A stretch of 64,000 bases of DNA. Origin: Takakia lepidozioides (taxonomy: Eukaryota > Streptophyta > Takakiopsida > Takakiales > Takakiaceae). The stretch spans positions 40,316,042-40,380,041 of the forward strand of contig CM060734.1 in NCBI GenBank assembly GCA_030704615.1. Direction: 5' to 3'. The position numbers were made by a program, and so were the translations under genes. The notes beneath the pieces are model-generated. The model did no database searches. It was not told the origin of the DNA and saw only the letters and a list, made by a program, of their open reading frames with translations. Numbering within the stretch: position 1 is the stretch's first letter; every line of letters starts with the position of its first letter. Of the stretch, positions 1-12,263 are shown piece after piece.

Positions 1-599
1 ACAAATTTCTATGTTGTCAATTTATGGATGTTATATTATGGTGGTAATATAACATGAATGGCTTTTTTTATGTTTGAACCAAATGAATTGCAATTTGGAG
101 AAAAAAACATGTGTATTCTATACCACTGTCTTCTATCTAATTCCATTGATTAGCATGTACCACATAGAATTTCAAGTAGTTTTCATATATATTTGCTGTA
201 CAAAGATTCTCTTATAGATGAAGGCCAAAGCTGTAAATGATAAAAGTGGATGAAAATATAATGCAAACTCCTATCTTCGTCATAGATAAAATTATAGATT
301 TGTGTTATATATACTCATCTGACTTTGCTTGCTAGACCTGTTTTCTGATAGAAGACGATTACATGAATTGTTGTTGACGCTCCCAATAATCCATTTTTCC
401 AATACTACAGGATCATTGAGGTTTGGTGTTTGGTCGATCACATTCAGTATATTAAACAGATCTGTTGAATGTGGTGTTGATATATGTTTTCTTCAGTATG
501 ATGTTAAATGTTTATTAGAGCGTAAGTATAGAGAGGTCAAATTTCAGACATCTAAAATATAATCTCAATAAAATCTCCAGGGCCTCTGTCCCCTGTTTA

Positions 600-621
600 C
601 CATATATATATATATATATAT
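600..621. repeat. (TA)n microsatellite
   Basis: An uninterrupted run of alternating T and A of about 20 bases, seen directly. No gene is nearby. Confidence 0.9.
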
Positions 622-2337
622 GGTTTAACTATTACATCAAATTCCCTTGACAAAACATTTTTAATGTTTTTTATGGGGTTTTTTTTTTGGTTCATTATGG
701 TTGTCTGTAATTGGTGTTATCCATCTCACGAACCTATGGAAAGCTGCAATACATCCCAACCTTACTATAACAACTATCATAAGGATGAATGGGAAATTGT
801 GAGTGGTAGGCAACAAGGAATTGCCGTTTTTGGAATAAATAAACTTTATTTGCAATTTGTTGGATAAGGAGGGGTATATTGATTAAAGCTTTTGGTTGTT
901 GTTTCCTATGGTTAACCCCTAAAGGACAAAGCTGCCGGAGTAGAAAGCAAATATTACCTCATGGGTGTATGGGAAGGAATCGAAAATATTCTGACAATCT
1001 ATCCTCCAGATTGCACGTCCACAGCAATCTATCTCATAGGTGCCATCAAAACAGATTGTGGAGGTTTCAACTCGATACTTGAATTTGGTGGTCAAACCAT
1101 TTTTTGACATGCAATTTTGAAATACATCTAAATATTGGGGCACATTATTTTACTATAATCTACTGAATGCAATGGTCAAATTGCCTGCACTTTTCACATG
1201 ATGCGGATGTAGTAGATATGCACATAAATATAAGGTTCATCCCTATGGATGATTGGGGATAAAAATGTTACACTTGTGCATGAGGGTATGCACCTTTTGT
1301 AGCAGGGCCACCAAAAGGGTGCTCGTTGTTTAGGAGTTACTAATTCCAATGCAGATTCCCAAATGACTACCCAAAGAAGAGAAAAACAAAGCTTTTGTCC
1401 GAGACAAGGGGAGCAACCAAAACAAGAGAAAAATATGAGAGTAATAGCAATAGCTCGTCACTTACAAGGTGATTTTCTTGTTATGAAGCTGAATTGTAAT
1501 TATGAGATACACCATAAAGGAAAATCGGTGGTCCATATTCAGCTGAATTTTATTAGAATTTTTTAGTGCACAATGGATTTTCTTTATTTTGGGTGTAGTT
1601 TGTGCTTATGATGAAATTTCCTTAATGGCACCAACTTGGGGGGTGCATTCTTCATAAAATGGGCGTGTCCATACTTGTGTTCATCACTTAATTAAAAATA
1701 CTCATATATAGAGATTGTTTCATGGTTAACACATGAAAACTTTTTTTCGAAGTTGTAAAAGACCCTAATGTCACTATATACAATAATAAAATGTTAGAAA
1801 ATATAATTCTTTATGTTTGTAAATTTTTCGAGTGGTAAAGAAATACCCATACATATCAGATATTGTAAAATTCAATACTTTATGTGTATTTGTATACATG
1901 TAACAGATAGCAATATTTTCAAATTTTATGATTATATAAAATAATACCATCTTAGTTGTATATAGCATCCAGGTGATTTTAGGTTCAAATCTTGCTACCA
2001 TGTCTAGTGTGGTATAACTTCTTCCATTTCTTTTGGGTGGGGTCTCTTTAGCCTTGTGCTGTGCGCCTCATGGCGAGTTAACTATGAAAAACGTTATTTT
2101 CTCCTCTCACTTTAATTAAGGGGCTTGATTTGTGATCCAAGTGTAAAATAACAAATTTAATGCAGGCTGGTGTTTGGCGGGAAGACGTACGCAATGGCAA
2201 TAGGGTGTCATTGAGGGATTTTGCAAACATAATTGTGTAACTTGCATGAATGGTTTTGCACCACACATAGGATGGGAGTTGAATGCATGCGAGCCTTACC
2301 AGGCTATATACAAAATTAGGAATTAAAAGTTTGGAGG

Positions 2338-2530
2338 GTGACAAGAGAGCGGGTAAGCTCCAGCTACGTAGCAGTCTGGCGGGCAAGCCGCGCATGGTGG
2401 GGATTTAACTGCTGCCCCGCCAGGGGCATATTCCGCACTAACGACCGCACATTGATCTCCCATCCTATGTCAAGTGTCTTTGGCCTGAAGGCAGTGCGAT
2501 CCACCATTATGCCACCCAAATACGTTGCAA
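2338..2530 (-). repeat. possible tRNA-derived SINE fragment
   Basis: On the minus strand TGGCATAATGG fits the pol III A-box consensus (TRGYNNARNNG). About 100 bases downstream GTTAAATCC is one mismatch from the B-box core. The GC content is higher than in the flanks. The box spacing is longer than in a tRNA and I see no tail or target duplication, so this is weak. Confidence 0.25.
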
Positions 2531-3904
2531 TAATCCCCTATATGTAACTTGTGACGACTTCAGGGAACACTGTCCAAGAAAATGCGATGGATTTAAATGG
2601 TACATAAAGTGTCTTGATAATGATATCTGTTATGTGTGTATTTTATTATTTTTCTATCTACCAACCTACACTTTTCTGCCAATTATAAAAAATATCTGGT
2701 TCTATAGGTGCATGTGCAAATAATTTGAGACCAATTATCTGAAAAGAAATTCCATGTTTCTTATCACAAAAATTAATATAGTATCTTGTGTTGTACTCAT
2801 GGCAACATAATCCCTTGACTTAAGATATGATCCATTTATTTCTTCATCTTTTTCATTTACCATTTCTATGGAATTGTACAAGTCCCTTTCATTTATTTTC
2901 TGATGTTGTTAGAGTTGTTGCACAGGTATCGGAATTTCTGTTTTTTCTTTTATTTCTGGAACTTTTTGGAAATGTTCATATATTCACCACCTACCCAAGT
3001 TCCAACAATATTTTTCTTATGTACTCAAATATATACTGACAATTTTCAAGGTCGCAGAGACAGTTTGACAATATGTAGTTCTTGAGCAAATGAAACAGAT
3101 TTATAATTTCTAACTTTTCCAAGGTATGGAAAATTTGATATTCCCACAAATAGTAATGTTTCTTCATTCGATGGGACATTCCATACTGCATTTGAAAACT
3201 GGCATTAAATGAGGATCACTTCTAAGTGTAAGCATAATGTTCAGAGACCTTAGTAAATCCCTACATCCACAACGAAAGTACAACAACGCTAAACTATGGA
3301 ATTCGCAAATATATTTTTGGAGGTTTCGTTGCAAATTAAAGATAAGGCTAAATGCTGAAAGAACCCAAACATAAAATTTCATACGATGAGAAATGTAAAT
3401 TTATTATCAATTGTGTATTTTGGGCACCCATTATGGCCAACTGAGCTATAAAAGGGAAATAACTTTGTCAAGCAATTATTTAATGTGTGGTACTTAGGGA
3501 CTTTCGAGTATTGGGAGAAAGTTGGGCAAGATTATTGCCCAGGTTATGGTTGTTAGAAGGTGTCTACCTATAGAATCTTAGAGATCCATTCATACCAAGA
3601 AACTAAGACATAGAATAGTCATCTCTTTTATTGAGCATCTCCTCCCAACCTAGAAGACATACAACCATTGCATTGTGCTTCACCCACTGTGCTCAAGTAC
3701 TAAACATTAAGAGCTCCGTTTCTTTTGAAAACGTACCCACCTTCAGTTATGGCTGATCTTCTTTAATCATGTCTTTTCATATTAGGTTAACTTAACTTAG
3801 ATTAAACTTATCTTTTAACACTCCCATCCGAACGATATGTTATGCTTGGACAATCCCAGGTTATCATTGCGGACTCCAAAGTCTAAGCCTATCAAAGCAT
3901 CGTA

Positions 3905-4115
3905 GTCTCCAATTATGGCGGTCGCATGTAAATTTTTTATTTTTAATATGTGCGACCGCCATAATTGGTGGTCGTGCCTATTAATTGATACGACCACCAA
4001 GGCTAGGGGTCGCATGTAATTTTTCAAATTTTAATAGGTACGACTGCCAATTATGGCTGTCGCATGTAATTGTTTTTTAATAGGTGCGACCACCATAATT
4101 GGCTATCGCACCCAT
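3905..4115. repeat. cluster of inverted GCGACC/GGTCGC motifs
   Basis: The motif CAATTATGGCGGTCGCAT and its complement alternate about every 55-65 bases, at least four times, separated by A/T-rich linkers containing TTTTTAATAGGT. Adjacent motifs can pair into hairpins. The cluster is repeated at 7455-7665 and 37635-37850 in the other units. Confidence 0.75.
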
Positions 4116-4337
4116 TTTTAAGAAAAAGAATATAAAAAATTGAAGAGTCCGCCAAAACTCGGCAGTTACAATTTTTTTTTTTATTTTTTTTTAAAACAGA
4201 AACTAAGAAAAAAAAACTAAAGCCACGTATATGACAATTTAAAATGTTCTTTCCCTTCAGTAATGACTGTATGATACCGGCCCTTTACATATTTGCAGCA
4301 TTATCCAAACGGTAGAGAGGAGTAGTTCCGACAATTT

Positions 4338-4860
4338 TTGATATATTTCAGTGATCAACGTACCTTATATGACAGATACAAAAAATTTAGAGGTGAATTG
4401 TGCTTATTGTGTCTGCCTCGCCGATTCTCAACACAACGTGATCTACTTTCCCATCGTCAAACATTTTCAAGAGCCCACGAAGTGAAGCATAAAGCCTATG
4501 GTATAGCAATTGATGAGGAGGTGTTGTGGTCTACATTAAGGGAGAACCTCGGAACTAGAGTGCCACCGGAATGTCCCACCATGATGACAACTGTAGTTGG
4601 GGCCACTGATAGCGAGTCCGAAGAGAGCTTTGGGAACCGGGGTGCTTCGACTGAAGAAATCAGGTCACAATTGCCGTCGAATGTCTACGTCCGGGTCGGA
4701 CCAACCGCGATGCACAATTTGTTTGGGGGACATTGTAGACGGGCAGTCTAATCACTGCCAGTTTGTCTGCATACCTACGATGAGCATTGCATTCCGAAAT
4801 GATTGAAGAAAAGGCAAAAAATGCCCACTGCGCCTGAACAAACTTAAAATGGACAATAGA
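4338..4860 (+). pseudogene. RING-H2 finger gene relic, forward arm (copy 1)
   Basis: Reading + with frameshifts gives a stretch with YCVCLADSQHNV, then an acidic region (ATDSESEESFGNRG) and the start of a RING finger (CTICLGDIVDGQS). The following zinc-ligand region (YDEHCI..KWLKK in other copies) is broken by a frameshift and stops. RING-H2 proteins are usually E3 ubiquitin ligases. This copy cannot encode a complete finger. It forms one arm of a ~0.5 kb inverted repeat with 5030-5560. Confidence 0.65.
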
Positions 4861-5029
4861 TTATTATTGCAGTATTGGAATGGTCTCAGAAGAGCATGAG
4901 CGATGGGGAGTCCACGTACGACGGGGACGACCAATGGCTGCTAGGCAACGACGACCGTATGACCATCGCCTAAGTTTTAATTATTTTCGAAAAAAAAAAA
5001 TCTAGGTTCATGTATCCGTTGGACGATCC

Positions 5030-5733
5030 CTAGTGACGGTGACCGAAACAATTGGACGACCAAGTTTGTCCAAGCAAAATGGGCATTTTCCTTTTTTTTT
5101 CCAACCATTTCGTAATGCAACGCTCATGGCAGATTGGCAGTGATATAATAGACTGCCCGTCTACAATGTCCTCCAAACAAATTGTGCATTGCAGATGATC
5201 AGACCCGGACACAGAAGCTTGGAACACATTCGACGATAATCGTGACCTGATTTATTCAGTCGAAGCACCCTAGTTCCCAAAGCTCTATTCAAACTCGCTA
5301 TCACTAGCCCCAACTACAGTCGCCGGCACGGTGGGACGTTCCAGTGGGCATTCTACTTCTAAGGTTCTCCCTTGATGTAGACCACAACAGCTCCTCAATC
5401 ATTATATCATAGGCTTTATGCTCCACTTCGTGGGCCCTTGAAAATGTTTGATAATGGGAAAGTACATACGTTATGTTGAGAACTGGCGAGGCGGACACAA
5501 TAAACATGATTCACCCCTGAAATTTTTGTATCAGTCATATAAGGCACGTTGTTGAAATATATCAAAAAATATCGGAACGTCTCCTCTCTATCGTCTGGGT
5601 CACTGTCAACATTCTCTAACCATTTTTGTATATTATCTCTATGTTTCTTGTCGGCCATAAAGAGAAAGGACAAAAAAAAAATGAGCAATGAAACAAGAGA
5701 AATGAGCAAAAGATTAATGAAACAAAAGATCAT
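5030..5733 (-). pseudogene. RING-H2 finger gene relic, inverted arm (copy 1)
   Basis: On the minus strand a start at about 5658 gives MADKKHRDNIQKWLENV, followed by DPDDREETFRYF and PYMTDTKISGVN. A frameshift then leads into the acidic segment and the RING (CTICLEDIVDGQSIISLPIC, then HERCITKWLEKK). The terminal Cys pair of the RING is lost (PILLG where CPxC is expected). This arm keeps more of the N terminus than the forward arm. The parent protein was probably ~180-200 residues. The two arms are separated by ~200 bases and could fold into a long hairpin if transcribed. Confidence 0.65.
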
Positions 5734-6580
5734 TTGTGTCTCTCAGTCTTTGACCATCTTTGTATTTTGTTTCTTAAATCTTCTATACACACCTCTACAA
5801 AGGTCTGAACAAGTGTGTCCCATGCGAAGTGATACATATGACAAGTCATATGCAATCACATGCACAAATGCGAAGGGTTACTACGAAAATGTGAATGGCT
5901 TTCTTTTTCGCTACAACATGGTTTGAGCTTGAACAAAATATTGAACTCTGATCAATATTGATAGTTGTCATAGAGGGTATGTGTGCCTTTTTCTTGGGTA
6001 TAGAAATGTGTCGTCGTCTTGGTTAGACTTTTGGATAGTGATTTATAGGGACATGAAAATATTATGTGTATGGATAAACATTGGATAACCATTTCATAGT
6101 CGTCGGGTCGTCCTCATGTACACACAAATTGAATAACGGATAACATACCATTTGCTCGATGTGCACACCTAGTCACCCCAAGGACACTGACCCCATCTTC
6201 CTAGGTTTTGCCCCCACCTTACCATGGCCTTGACATGATTCGACACAACCCGGTCATCTAGTTCAGCTCCTCACTCTATGATTTTTCTTTATAAAGACCG
6301 ATACTGAGCTATAAACAAAAAAATCTTGGGTCAATTGGTCACTTGTGGGTACTTGAGAGCTTTGGAGTCATTGAGGGAGGTTTGGGCAATCACATTGTCT
6401 GGTTACAGTTGTTAGATGGTGTCTATTTTTCAAATGGAAGGCAATAGTCATATGCGGTGAAATGACACCATAAGGTAGTCTTGCTTCAGGATGAATATTC
6501 CTCTCTATCTCTAAATGCTGGTATGTACAAGGCCACCCTCGGACCACACCACCCCACATTGGATGCCCTCGATATGTATA

Positions 6581-6609
6581 GCATGGCCGGGATGCCATCC
6601 CGGCCATGC
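6581..6609. repeat. perfect 29-bp palindrome
   Basis: GCATGGCCGGGATG is followed almost immediately by its reverse complement, giving a near-spacerless palindrome. It recurs at about 14534-14562 in copy 2. In copy 3 (about 40547) it is reduced to a shorter form by an internal deletion, as expected for a cruciform-prone site. Confidence 0.85.
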
Positions 6610-8267
6610 ATCTGTAAATGACCTGTGATGAAGTACTCATATTTGCATATACAGCCTTGAAAATTATCTTGAACTTCATCTCAGACTTGGCCTACTGGAT
6701 TCCGCTTAGACCATTTATGAGATTGCATCTCCCAAAAAAATTCTACATTTCTTTTTATAAAGTCCGGGTTTGTTTCTTGCAATAATTGCAAATTCCCTTT
6801 CTCTTCTTTTTTATCTAGGAGGCATGCTTCTTTTGTAGATGAAGGATAAAAATATTGAAGGAATATGAAAGGAAAGGATGTAAAATATTGAAATAATGAT
6901 ATTCATCTTTGTATGTGAGGGGTTTTATATATTTGTAGCTTATTGGTACCTTTTCGAAAGGTACAGATATGAACGATGTTGGTAAACCAAACAAACATAT
7001 ATTTCTTTTTCATCAAACAGAAACAGTAAACCTTCACAATTGAAACTCTAGATCTTCTTGATTCATAGAATTTTTCATTGCTGAGGTTATGGTCGTCGTT
7101 AGAAGGTGTCTACCTATAGAATCTTAGAGATCCATTCATACCAAGAAACTAAGACATAGAATAGTCATCTTTTTTATTGAGCATCTCCTCCCAACGTAGA
7201 AGACATGCAATCATTGCATTGTGCTTCACCCACTGTGCTCAAGTACTAAACATTAAGAGCTCCGTTTCTTTTGAAAACGTACCCACCTTCAGTTATGGCT
7301 GATCTTATTTAATCATGTCTTTTCATATTAGGTTAACTTAATTTAGATTAAACTTATCTTTTAACACTCCCATCCGAACGATATGTTATACTTGGACAAT
7401 CCTAGGTTATCATTGCGGACTCCAAAGTCCAAGCCTATCAAAGCATCGTAGTCTCCAATTATGGCGGTCGCATGTAAATTTTTTATTTTTAATATGTGCG
7501 ATCGCCATAAGTGGTGGTCATGCATATTAATTGATGCGACCACCAAGGCTAGGGGTCGTATGTAATTTTCCAATTTTTAATAGGTACGACCACCAATTAT
7601 GGTGGTCGCATATAATTATTTTTTAATAGGTGCGACCGCCATAATTGGCGATCGCATCCATTTTTTTAAGAAAAAGAATACAATTTAATTTTTTAATATT
7701 AATTAAAAACTAAATGTTAAAATATTTTTAGTGTTAGATAAATCCGAGTGTGCAGTCCACGGTCCACAATTTGTTTTTTTAAATATATGTTTTAAAGAAA
7801 ATGTGTGCGACCGTCGTATGTTTTTTCTCTTTTTAAAAGATGTCATCTCAACACTCTCCCAACTCACCGTAGCCTATGGCTATAGGCTACTTTCATCCGG
7901 AGAGTTCACTCTTAAATACTCCACAGCCACGGTCAAAACAAGTAGATTCCTCTCCTTGCTTCGATCCCTCTTTTGCCATAGGACCCCTCCTGTACCCTTG
8001 AATGCGATATGCCATGCAAACTCCTTCCCCACCACAAACATGACCTTCTTCCTCAATAGAGAACTAGACCAGCCCCCTCTATTTTCAGTACTCTCACAGG
8101 GCGCACATGTCACCCATACCCCTACCACCCCTCCCAAATGGCGGGTTCCAACCCATCCTCTCCCAATTCCCCTGACCTCGCCTCCCCTCCCACCCCTACC
8201 CAGCCTGCTGCTCCATTGATGTCCCCAACTCACCAGACCTCCCTCCCACAGTCACAGTATGTTAACC

Positions 8268-8440
8268 CAGACAATACAGACGCCTTCATTATCGAAGCTA
8301 TTCTTGGTACCAGAACCCAACCACTGTCGATGAATTTGGCGCTAAATGCCTAGACACCTACTACCTATGCAAATGGGCATGATACCCATCAGAAGATAAT
8401 ACATGGCAAGCAAAAGACGACCTTTTTTGGATCTCATGAT
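8268..8440 (+). pseudogene. chromodomain relic inside the LINE
   Basis: With one frameshift and two stops the plus strand reads DAFIIEAILGTR..., then TYYLCKWAWYPSEDNTW, then QAKDDL. This matches the chromodomain pattern (hydrophobic-V/IEAIL, YLVKWKGYP, EDNTWE, L). Chromodomains are common at the C terminus of Ty3/gypsy chromovirus integrases and are unexpected in a LINE. It may have been co-inserted or captured from a chromovirus. Confidence 0.5.
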
Positions 8441-9631
8441 GATTGTGACCCGGCCCACAACCTAGCCCTCCTCACCACTTTTCACAAAACTAGAATACTA
8501 ACTACATAGCCCATATCCATCAGCAACACACTTCCACACCCCAACCAATAGATTCCCGATATGTTCATACCCCCCCTAATTGCCCCGGCAATTCATGTAT
8601 GCATTACAGAGTGTAATCCTGACAAAGACATCCTCCGCACCTCCCCCACAATCCGCTCAGGAAAAAGCATGTCCAAACTCTATGCCTCCCATGGCCGCTT
8701 TATAGGCCTCATCCCGAACGACAGACCCACCTGGCTATGGCACAGATTCTCAACCTCAAACCCTCCTCAAACCCGCCCCCCTAACCAGGTCATGCCAGCA
8801 AGGCAGGACTTTACTACAAAGGTCTGCTGGCTAGTAGACCGCTATTTGGCTGACTCCCCCCCCCCAAAAAAAGCCTCGCTCCCTCCTAAAGCTAACACAA
8901 GCTCAATCTCATGCTACCCTCCCCCCTGACATCCTTGCATTTTTCATAGATTCTTTCCACATTACGCACTCTTATTATTCTAGCCCGCTCACATGCCGTA
9001 TGATGCTCTCCTAATTCTCTAGCCCGGGCACCCCCGAGACTGCCTATTTGGAGCCTTAGGCTCGACATCCCAGCATACCTGGTCTGGTCGCGGCTTCGCG
9101 CATCCCCCCTGGGTTCTTCTATGCAAGACGCTTTACAATGGGCACGCCTTGCGGCCCAAACCTCCCCCTCTGCTGCTACCATCCTTCTTCTGACGAACCA
9201 ACAACTGCCAAATGGCCTCCACCCCCTACTCCAACTACCCTCTACGGTAATGCCCCGAGCCGCTATTGACCCTAGTCAGCTCCAATTCTCCCGTACCCCG
9301 CCCCTTCCCACATACCTTAAACACCAGGAACCCACCCTGACACTCGTATTACTTGTACATCGTCCACCATCACTACCATCATACCCACTAAATTTGTCCC
9401 GCCTTACTCACCTTCTTGCAAACACACATAATATGAAGGTCACCGCCTTCCCTTCCCCCACTTACCCCCAGGGCACCCCTCACCCCCTCCCTATCATTAA
9501 AATATCTAAATCATGGTCCCAATTGCTCCCCCACCCACCAGCCCCCCTCACCCTATCTATTCCCACCAATCCCCCTCCGGTATCCAGAGAGGATCTCCCC
9601 CTCAAATACCCCCCGGCCCACTCCCACTACA

Positions 9632-10020
9632 CGGATGAATCCCTCATTGCAGGCCCCCGTGCTAGATATGACATCTACCATGCCGCTATTGACCAAGGCG
9701 TTGCCCTTCGCCTCCCTGGCCCGGCCACCATCCTTCGTGCCGAGCTCATGGCCATCCACGACGCCCTCACCCATCTCTCTTCATTTTCCCTACCCCATTG
9801 CATCTTCACAGACCGTCTCACTTCACTCTATCTTATCCGTAACCACCTCCCTCAACCCTCCTCCACCACCACCACTCCGACCGAAACCTCATCTCTACTA
9901 TTACTCATCTTGCCATATCCATAAACCAATCCCTCCACTTCATCAAAGTCCGTTCACATACTGGCATCACTGGCAACGAAATGGCTGACCTCTTTGCCCA
10001 ACGAGGGGCCACATGCCATG
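9632..10020 (+). pseudogene. LINE RNase H domain (frameshifted)
   Basis: Frame 1 reads YTDES (usual YTDGS), then ILRAELMAIHDAL with the conserved Glu, then IFTDRLTSLYLI with the second Asp. After a frameshift near 9890 the next frame reads FIKVRSHTGITGNEMADLFA, the conserved HTGxxGNExAD end of RNase H. Three catalytic acidic positions are recognisable but the frame is broken. It belongs to the LINE around it. Confidence 0.7.
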
Positions 10021-10359
10021 AGGTGAACCCCTCGTCAGACCCTATCCACGTTGCCCATACCCACCCATTCTGGTTCATCCACCCCGTCCTTGGCCCCACG
10101 GAGCCCCGATCTATCCGCAACCTGACCACTACCCTTACACGTGAAGCCCACAAACAAGCCTCGAACTCCGCCAGCCACACTAAATCACACATCCAGAAAT
10201 GGACACAATCTGAGGTACTACACCACAAATTATCTAATCACTTCTGGCATACTAACCTCGCCACAGATGCCCAAATAAGGCAAATCCTTAAATTTCGATA
10301 TGCCCAATACATAGGCCACCAGCGCAAGCACATTTTCTGGCCGTGTCTCTATCCCTCCC

Positions 10360-10500
10360 TAAACTGCCCACTTTGTGCTAACACGCACCTGGCCTCATCT
10401 ACTTAGTCAATGCACGCACCCACTCATCCATGGCCTTTGTGTTAATCATAATCATGCTGTTTGGCGTATCCATAAACTGCTCCTAAATAGACCTGAAACA
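10360..10500 (+). pseudogene. LINE C-terminal CCHC-like zinc finger region
   Basis: The plus strand reads NCPLCANTH, then after a frameshift HLLSQCTHPLIHGLCVNHN and AVWRIHKLL. This is the C-x2-C...H-x-L-x2-C...HN pattern found after RNase H in several LINE clades. It supports the assignment of the whole insertion. Confidence 0.55.
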
Positions 10501-10984
10501 CGCTGGTTTTCTCTCATCGATGCTGGGACCTATCAGGGCCGGCCCCCGGACCATACTGTACCCCCCTGTCTCCTACCATGTTCGTGTAGGACCTGCTCGC
10601 CCTGCTCATGTCCCGCTAGACTCTGCCCTAACATACTCCTTTGTACTGCCCATAAACGCCCCACCACCGGACATTCCATCCCCTGAACTTATCATACACT
10701 TCATCGATTTACATACTGTAATGACCGCCACCCTTCCCCCTCCACATTAGAAAAACGCCAAAAATACGCACCGCTCATCTTAGCCATCCGCCGCCGGGGG
10801 TGGACCACCGGCCCTCTCACAGTCATCTCCGTTGGTACTAGAGGAAAAAAACTAAAGCCACGCATATGACAATTGAAATTTTTCTTTCCCTTCAGTAATG
10901 ACTGTATGATACCGGCCCTTTACATATTTGCAGCATTTATCCAAACGGTAGAGAGGAGTAGTTCCGACAATTTTTGATACATTT

Positions 10985-11490
10985 CAATGATCAACGTACC
11001 TTTTACATGACAGATACAAAAAATTAGTATTGAATTGTGCATATTGTGTCTGCCTCGCCGATTCTCAACACAATGTGATCTACTTTCCCATCGTCAAACA
11101 TTTTCAAGAGCCCACGAAGTGAAGCATAAAGCCTATGGTATAGCGATTGATGAGGAGGTGTTGTGGTCTACATTATGGGAGAACCTCATAACTAGATTGC
11201 CACCGGAACGTCCCACCATGATGACGATTGTAGTTGGGGCCACTGATAGTGAGTCCGAAGAGAGCTTTGGGAACCGGGGTGCTTCGACTGAAGAAATCAG
11301 GTCACAATTGCCGTCGAATGTGTTACAAGCCTCTACGTCCGGGTCGGACCAACCGCGATGCACAATTTGTTTGGGACGTTGTAGACGGGCAGTCTATTAT
11401 ATCACTGCCAATTTGCCTGCATAACTACGATGAGCATTGCATTACGAAATGGTTGAAGAAAAGGCCAAATGCCCACTTCGCCTGAACAAA
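10985..11490 (+). pseudogene. RING-H2 finger gene relic, forward arm (copy 2)
   Basis: Same order as copy 1: LCLPRRFSTQ segment, acidic SESEESFGNRG segment, then a RING start with CTICLG. After a frameshift LPICLHNYDEHCITKWLKKR shows the middle zinc ligands, ending NAHFA instead of a final Cys pair. It is broken and pairs as an inverted repeat with 11735-12258. Confidence 0.65.
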
Positions 11491-11734
11491 CTTAGAATGG
11501 ACAATAGATGATTATTGCAGTATTGGAATGGTCTTAGAAGAGCATGAGCGACGGGAAGTCCACGTACGACGGGGATGACCGATGGCTGCTGGGCAACGAC
11601 GACCGTATGACCATCGCCTAAGTTTTAATTATTTTCGAAAAACAAATCTGGACTCAGGCATCCGTTGGACGATCCCTAGTGACGGTGACCGAAACAATTG
11701 GTCGACCAAGTTTGTCCAAGCAAAATGGGCATTT

Positions 11735-12258
11735 TCCTTTTTTTTTCAACCATTTCGTATTGCAACGCTCATGGCAGATTGGCAGTGATATAATAGACTG
11801 CCCATCTACAATGTCCTCCAAACAAATTGTGCATTGCAGCTAATCAGACCTGGACATAGAAGCTTGGAACACACTCGACGGCAATCGTGACCTGATTTAT
11901 TCAGTCGAAGCACCCCGGTTCCCAAAGCTCTATTCAAACTCGCTATCACTAGCCCCAACTACAGTCGCCGGCACGGTGGGACGTTCCAGTGGCATTCTAC
12001 TTCTAAGGTTCTCCCTTGATGTAGACCACAACACCTCCTCAGTCACTATATCATAGGCTTTATGCTCCACTTCGTGGGCTCTTGAAAATGTTTGATAATG
12101 GGAAAGTAAAAATACCTTATGTTGAGAACTGGCGAGGCGGGCTCAATAAACACGATTCACCCCTGAAATTTTTGTATCAGTCATATAAGACATGTTGTTG
12201 AAATATATCAAAAAATGTCGGAACGTCTCCTCTCTATCGTCTGGATCTTTGTCAATAT
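11735..12258 (-). pseudogene. RING-H2 finger gene relic, inverted arm (copy 2, 3' part)
   Basis: Minus-strand counterpart of the 5030-5733 relic with the same frameshifts. Its N-terminal codons (MADKKHRD...) lie at about 13572-13620, because the copia element at 12264-13566 landed inside the coding region after the WLEN codons. The disruption postdates formation of the unit. Confidence 0.65.
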
Positions 12259-12263
12259 TCTCT

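Larger units (their letters stand above)
1..3540. other. AT-rich stretch without convincing genes
   Basis: Open frames here are short, AT-driven and match no family I recognise. The stretch holds a (TA)n microsatellite near 600-621 and a possible SINE-like segment near 2340-2530. Otherwise I see nothing to annotate. It ends where the first tandem repeat unit begins at about 3541. Confidence 0.6.
3541..7082. repeat. tandem repeat unit, copy 1
   Basis: A ~3.54 kb unit begins with a conserved junction (GGTGTCTACCTATAGAATC at about 3559). The same junction recurs at about 7104, starting copy 2, and at about 15073, at the end of copy 2. Order inside the unit: a leader resembling an LTR, a cluster of GCGACCGCC/GGCGGTCGC motifs, a forward RING-H2 relic, an inverted RING-H2 relic, then ~1.4 kb of non-coding sequence with a short perfect palindrome. 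By eye the copies are well over 90% identical, so the duplication is fairly recent. No transposase, reverse transcriptase or long terminal inverted repeat is visible, so how the unit amplified is unknown. Confidence 0.8.
7841..10845 (+). mobile_element. decayed non-LTR retrotransposon (LINE) with RNase H
   Basis: The insertion interrupts the repeat unit between TTTTAAAAGAT and an A-run (AAAAAAACTAAAGCC) and replaces about 110 bases present in copy 3. Its plus strand is strikingly C-rich. It ends with an RNase H domain and a zinc-finger tail and then oligo-A, the usual order of the 3' end of an RNase-H-bearing LINE. I could not recognise reverse-transcriptase motifs, so the 5' part is missing or scrambled. 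No target duplication is evident. Many stops and frameshifts mean it is dead. Confidence 0.65.

Noticed and set aside
661-1143. Overlapping short open frames on both strands around 0.7-1.1 kb
   Set aside because: No family resemblance, no splice context, and similar-length frames occur on both strands; chance frames.
2078-2395. 105-codon minus-strand open frame
   Set aside because: Composition is that of a repeat; it overlaps the possible SINE and lacks any motif.
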